Shown here piece after piece: positions 63,319-64,000 of a stretch of DNA of 64,000 nt; the first letter of the stretch is position 1, and each line of letters opens with the position of its first letter. The position numbers and the translations under genes are program-made. The DNA lies in NCBI RefSeq assembly GCF_002803845.1, contig NZ_CP024985.1, forward strand, positions 4,154,001 to 4,218,000. The letters are read 5' to 3'. The notes under the pieces were generated by a model. The model saw nothing but the letters and a program-made list of their open reading frames with translations. It was not told where the DNA came from and searched no databases. Origin of the DNA: Streptomyces lavendulae subsp. lavendulae (GTDB lineage: Bacteria > Actinomycetota > Actinomycetes > Streptomycetales > Streptomycetaceae).

Positions 63319-63915
63319 ATGGACGACATCACCATCCGGCTCGCGCAGCAGCCCGAGGCCGACGCCCTCCTCTCACGCAGCCCGCTCGCCGCGCTCGTCG
63401 GGATGCTGCTGGACCAGCAGGTGCCGATGGAGTGGGCGTTCTCGGGGCCGTACACGATCGCCGGGCGGCTCGGCGCCGACGACCTCGACGCGGACGCCAT
63501 CGCCGCCATGGACCCCGAGGCCTTCGCGGCGCTGCTGTCGCAGAAGCCCGCCGTGCACCGGTACCCGGGGTCCATGGCGAAGCGGATCCAGCAGCTGTGC
63601 GCGTACCTGGTGGAGCACTACGACGGGGACGCGGAGGCCGTCTGGCGGGACGTGGCGAGCGGCGACGAGCTGCTGGGGCGGCTGAAGGCGCTGCCGGGGT
63701 TCGGGGAGCAGAAGGCGAAGATCTTCCTCGCGCTGCTGGGCAAGCGGCTGGGCGTCCGGCCCAAGGGCTGGCGGGAGGCCGCCGGGGACTACGGACGGGC
63801 GAACGTGTACCGCTCCGCGGCGGACATCACGGGGCCGGAGTCGCTGGCGAAGGTCAGGGAGTTCAAGCAGGCGCAGAAGGCCGCCGCCAAGGAAGCCAAG
63901 GGGGCCGCCGACTGA
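63319..63915 (+). CDS. HhH-GPD-type base excision DNA repair protein
   Basis: A 198-residue protein: LAALVGMLLDQQVPMEWAFSGPYTIAGRLG, then the helix-hairpin-helix LKALPGFGEQKAKIFLALLGKRLGV. The catalytic Lys/Asp of classical EndoIII or AlkA is not obvious, so the activity on damaged bases is inferred from the fold. The tail is Ala/Lys-rich. ATG at 63319. Confidence 0.9.
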   Translation: MDDITIRLAQQPEADALLSRSPLAALVGMLLDQQVPMEWAFSGPYTIAGRLGADDLDADAIAAMDPEAFAALLSQKPAVHRYPGSMAKRIQQLCAYLVEHYDGDAEAVWRDVASGDELLGRLKALPGFGEQKAKIFLALLGKRLGVRPKGWREAAGDYGRANVYRSAADITGPESLAKVREFKQAQKAAAKEAKGAAD

Positions 63916-63935
63916 ACCGCCGGAGGACCGCCGGA

Positions 63936-63981
63936 CGGACCGCCGGAGAGCCGCCGGACGGACCGCCGGAGAGCCGCCGGA
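63936..63981. repeat. Two 23-bp G/C tandem repeats after the HhH-GPD gene
   Basis: Unit CGGACCGCCGGAGAGCCGCCGGA (starts at 63936 and 63959; the first 20 bases are CGGACCGCCGGAGAGCCGCC), continuing as degenerate GCCGG repeats to the end of the window. Confidence 0.8.
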
Positions 63982-64000
63982 CGGGCCGGAGCGGGCGCGC

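Overview
The window reads as core chromosome of a Streptomyces species or a very close relative. It is very GC-rich with strong third-position G/C. It carries the developmental regulator BldC, a valine dehydrogenase, an Lsr2 nucleoid protein, a DUF3073 protein, and mostly tRNA genes without an encoded CCA. The order dnaX - purD - purC - tRNA-Gly - lsr2 - purSQL - purFM - DUF3073 - vdh - bldC - hrpA matches, from memory, the central chromosome of Streptomyces coelicolor. I see no transposase, integrase, prophage or CRISPR array.

Layout. 1-2.3 kb: the start of a secreted or anchored protein, probably an M23 peptidase, a SpoIIE-type phosphatase and the initiator tRNA. 2.5-10 kb: tRNA-Lys, a DEAD-box RNA helicase with a 141-bp tandem repeat in its tail, a Gly/Ser-rich lipoprotein, a metallopeptidase-FluC-FluC operon, tRNA-Glu/Asp/Phe, and a CcdA/DsbA thiol-redox pair. 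10-15 kb: HrpA, a second tRNA-Asp and bldC. 15.6-28.9 kb: vdh, purM, purF, a Tat-exported sulfatase, an HTH regulator with a mycothiol-type DinB protein, the overlapping purS-purQ-purL operon, and lsr2.

28.9-40.4 kb: three tRNA-Gly genes (one with a strikingly non-canonical D and T arm), a two-component system, purC, an N,N-dimethylformamidase-like protein, a membrane protein resembling an M48 peptidase without its zinc site, purD, dnaX, the SRP RNA and tRNA-Ser. 40.4-51.8 kb is more accessory: PadR with a membrane protein and carotenoid oxygenase; DeoR with a HAD phosphatase and a divergent MFS transporter; two 14-helix DHA2 exporters; and a subtilisin-family protease whose 3' end overlaps a stand-alone I9 inhibitor gene.

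51.4-58.7 kb is a molybdenum-centred island: an HTH-TOBE protein, a PucR regulator, a divergent xanthine-dehydrogenase-like operon (FAD subunit plus a fused 2Fe-2S/molybdopterin subunit), a small sulfite-oxidase-fold protein and a two-domain molbindin. 59-64 kb holds small secreted proteins, an HTH protein with a Glu-Pro linker and a Cys4 tail, a glyoxalase-like protein and an HhH-GPD protein.

Six of the de novo purine genes (purC, D, F, L, M, Q) plus purS lie within 20 kb on the minus strand, but in at least four separate transcription units. Many adjacent genes overlap by the four bases ATGA or GTGA, which supports the operons proposed here. All functional calls come from reading the sequence and recalling family features; no database search was run.
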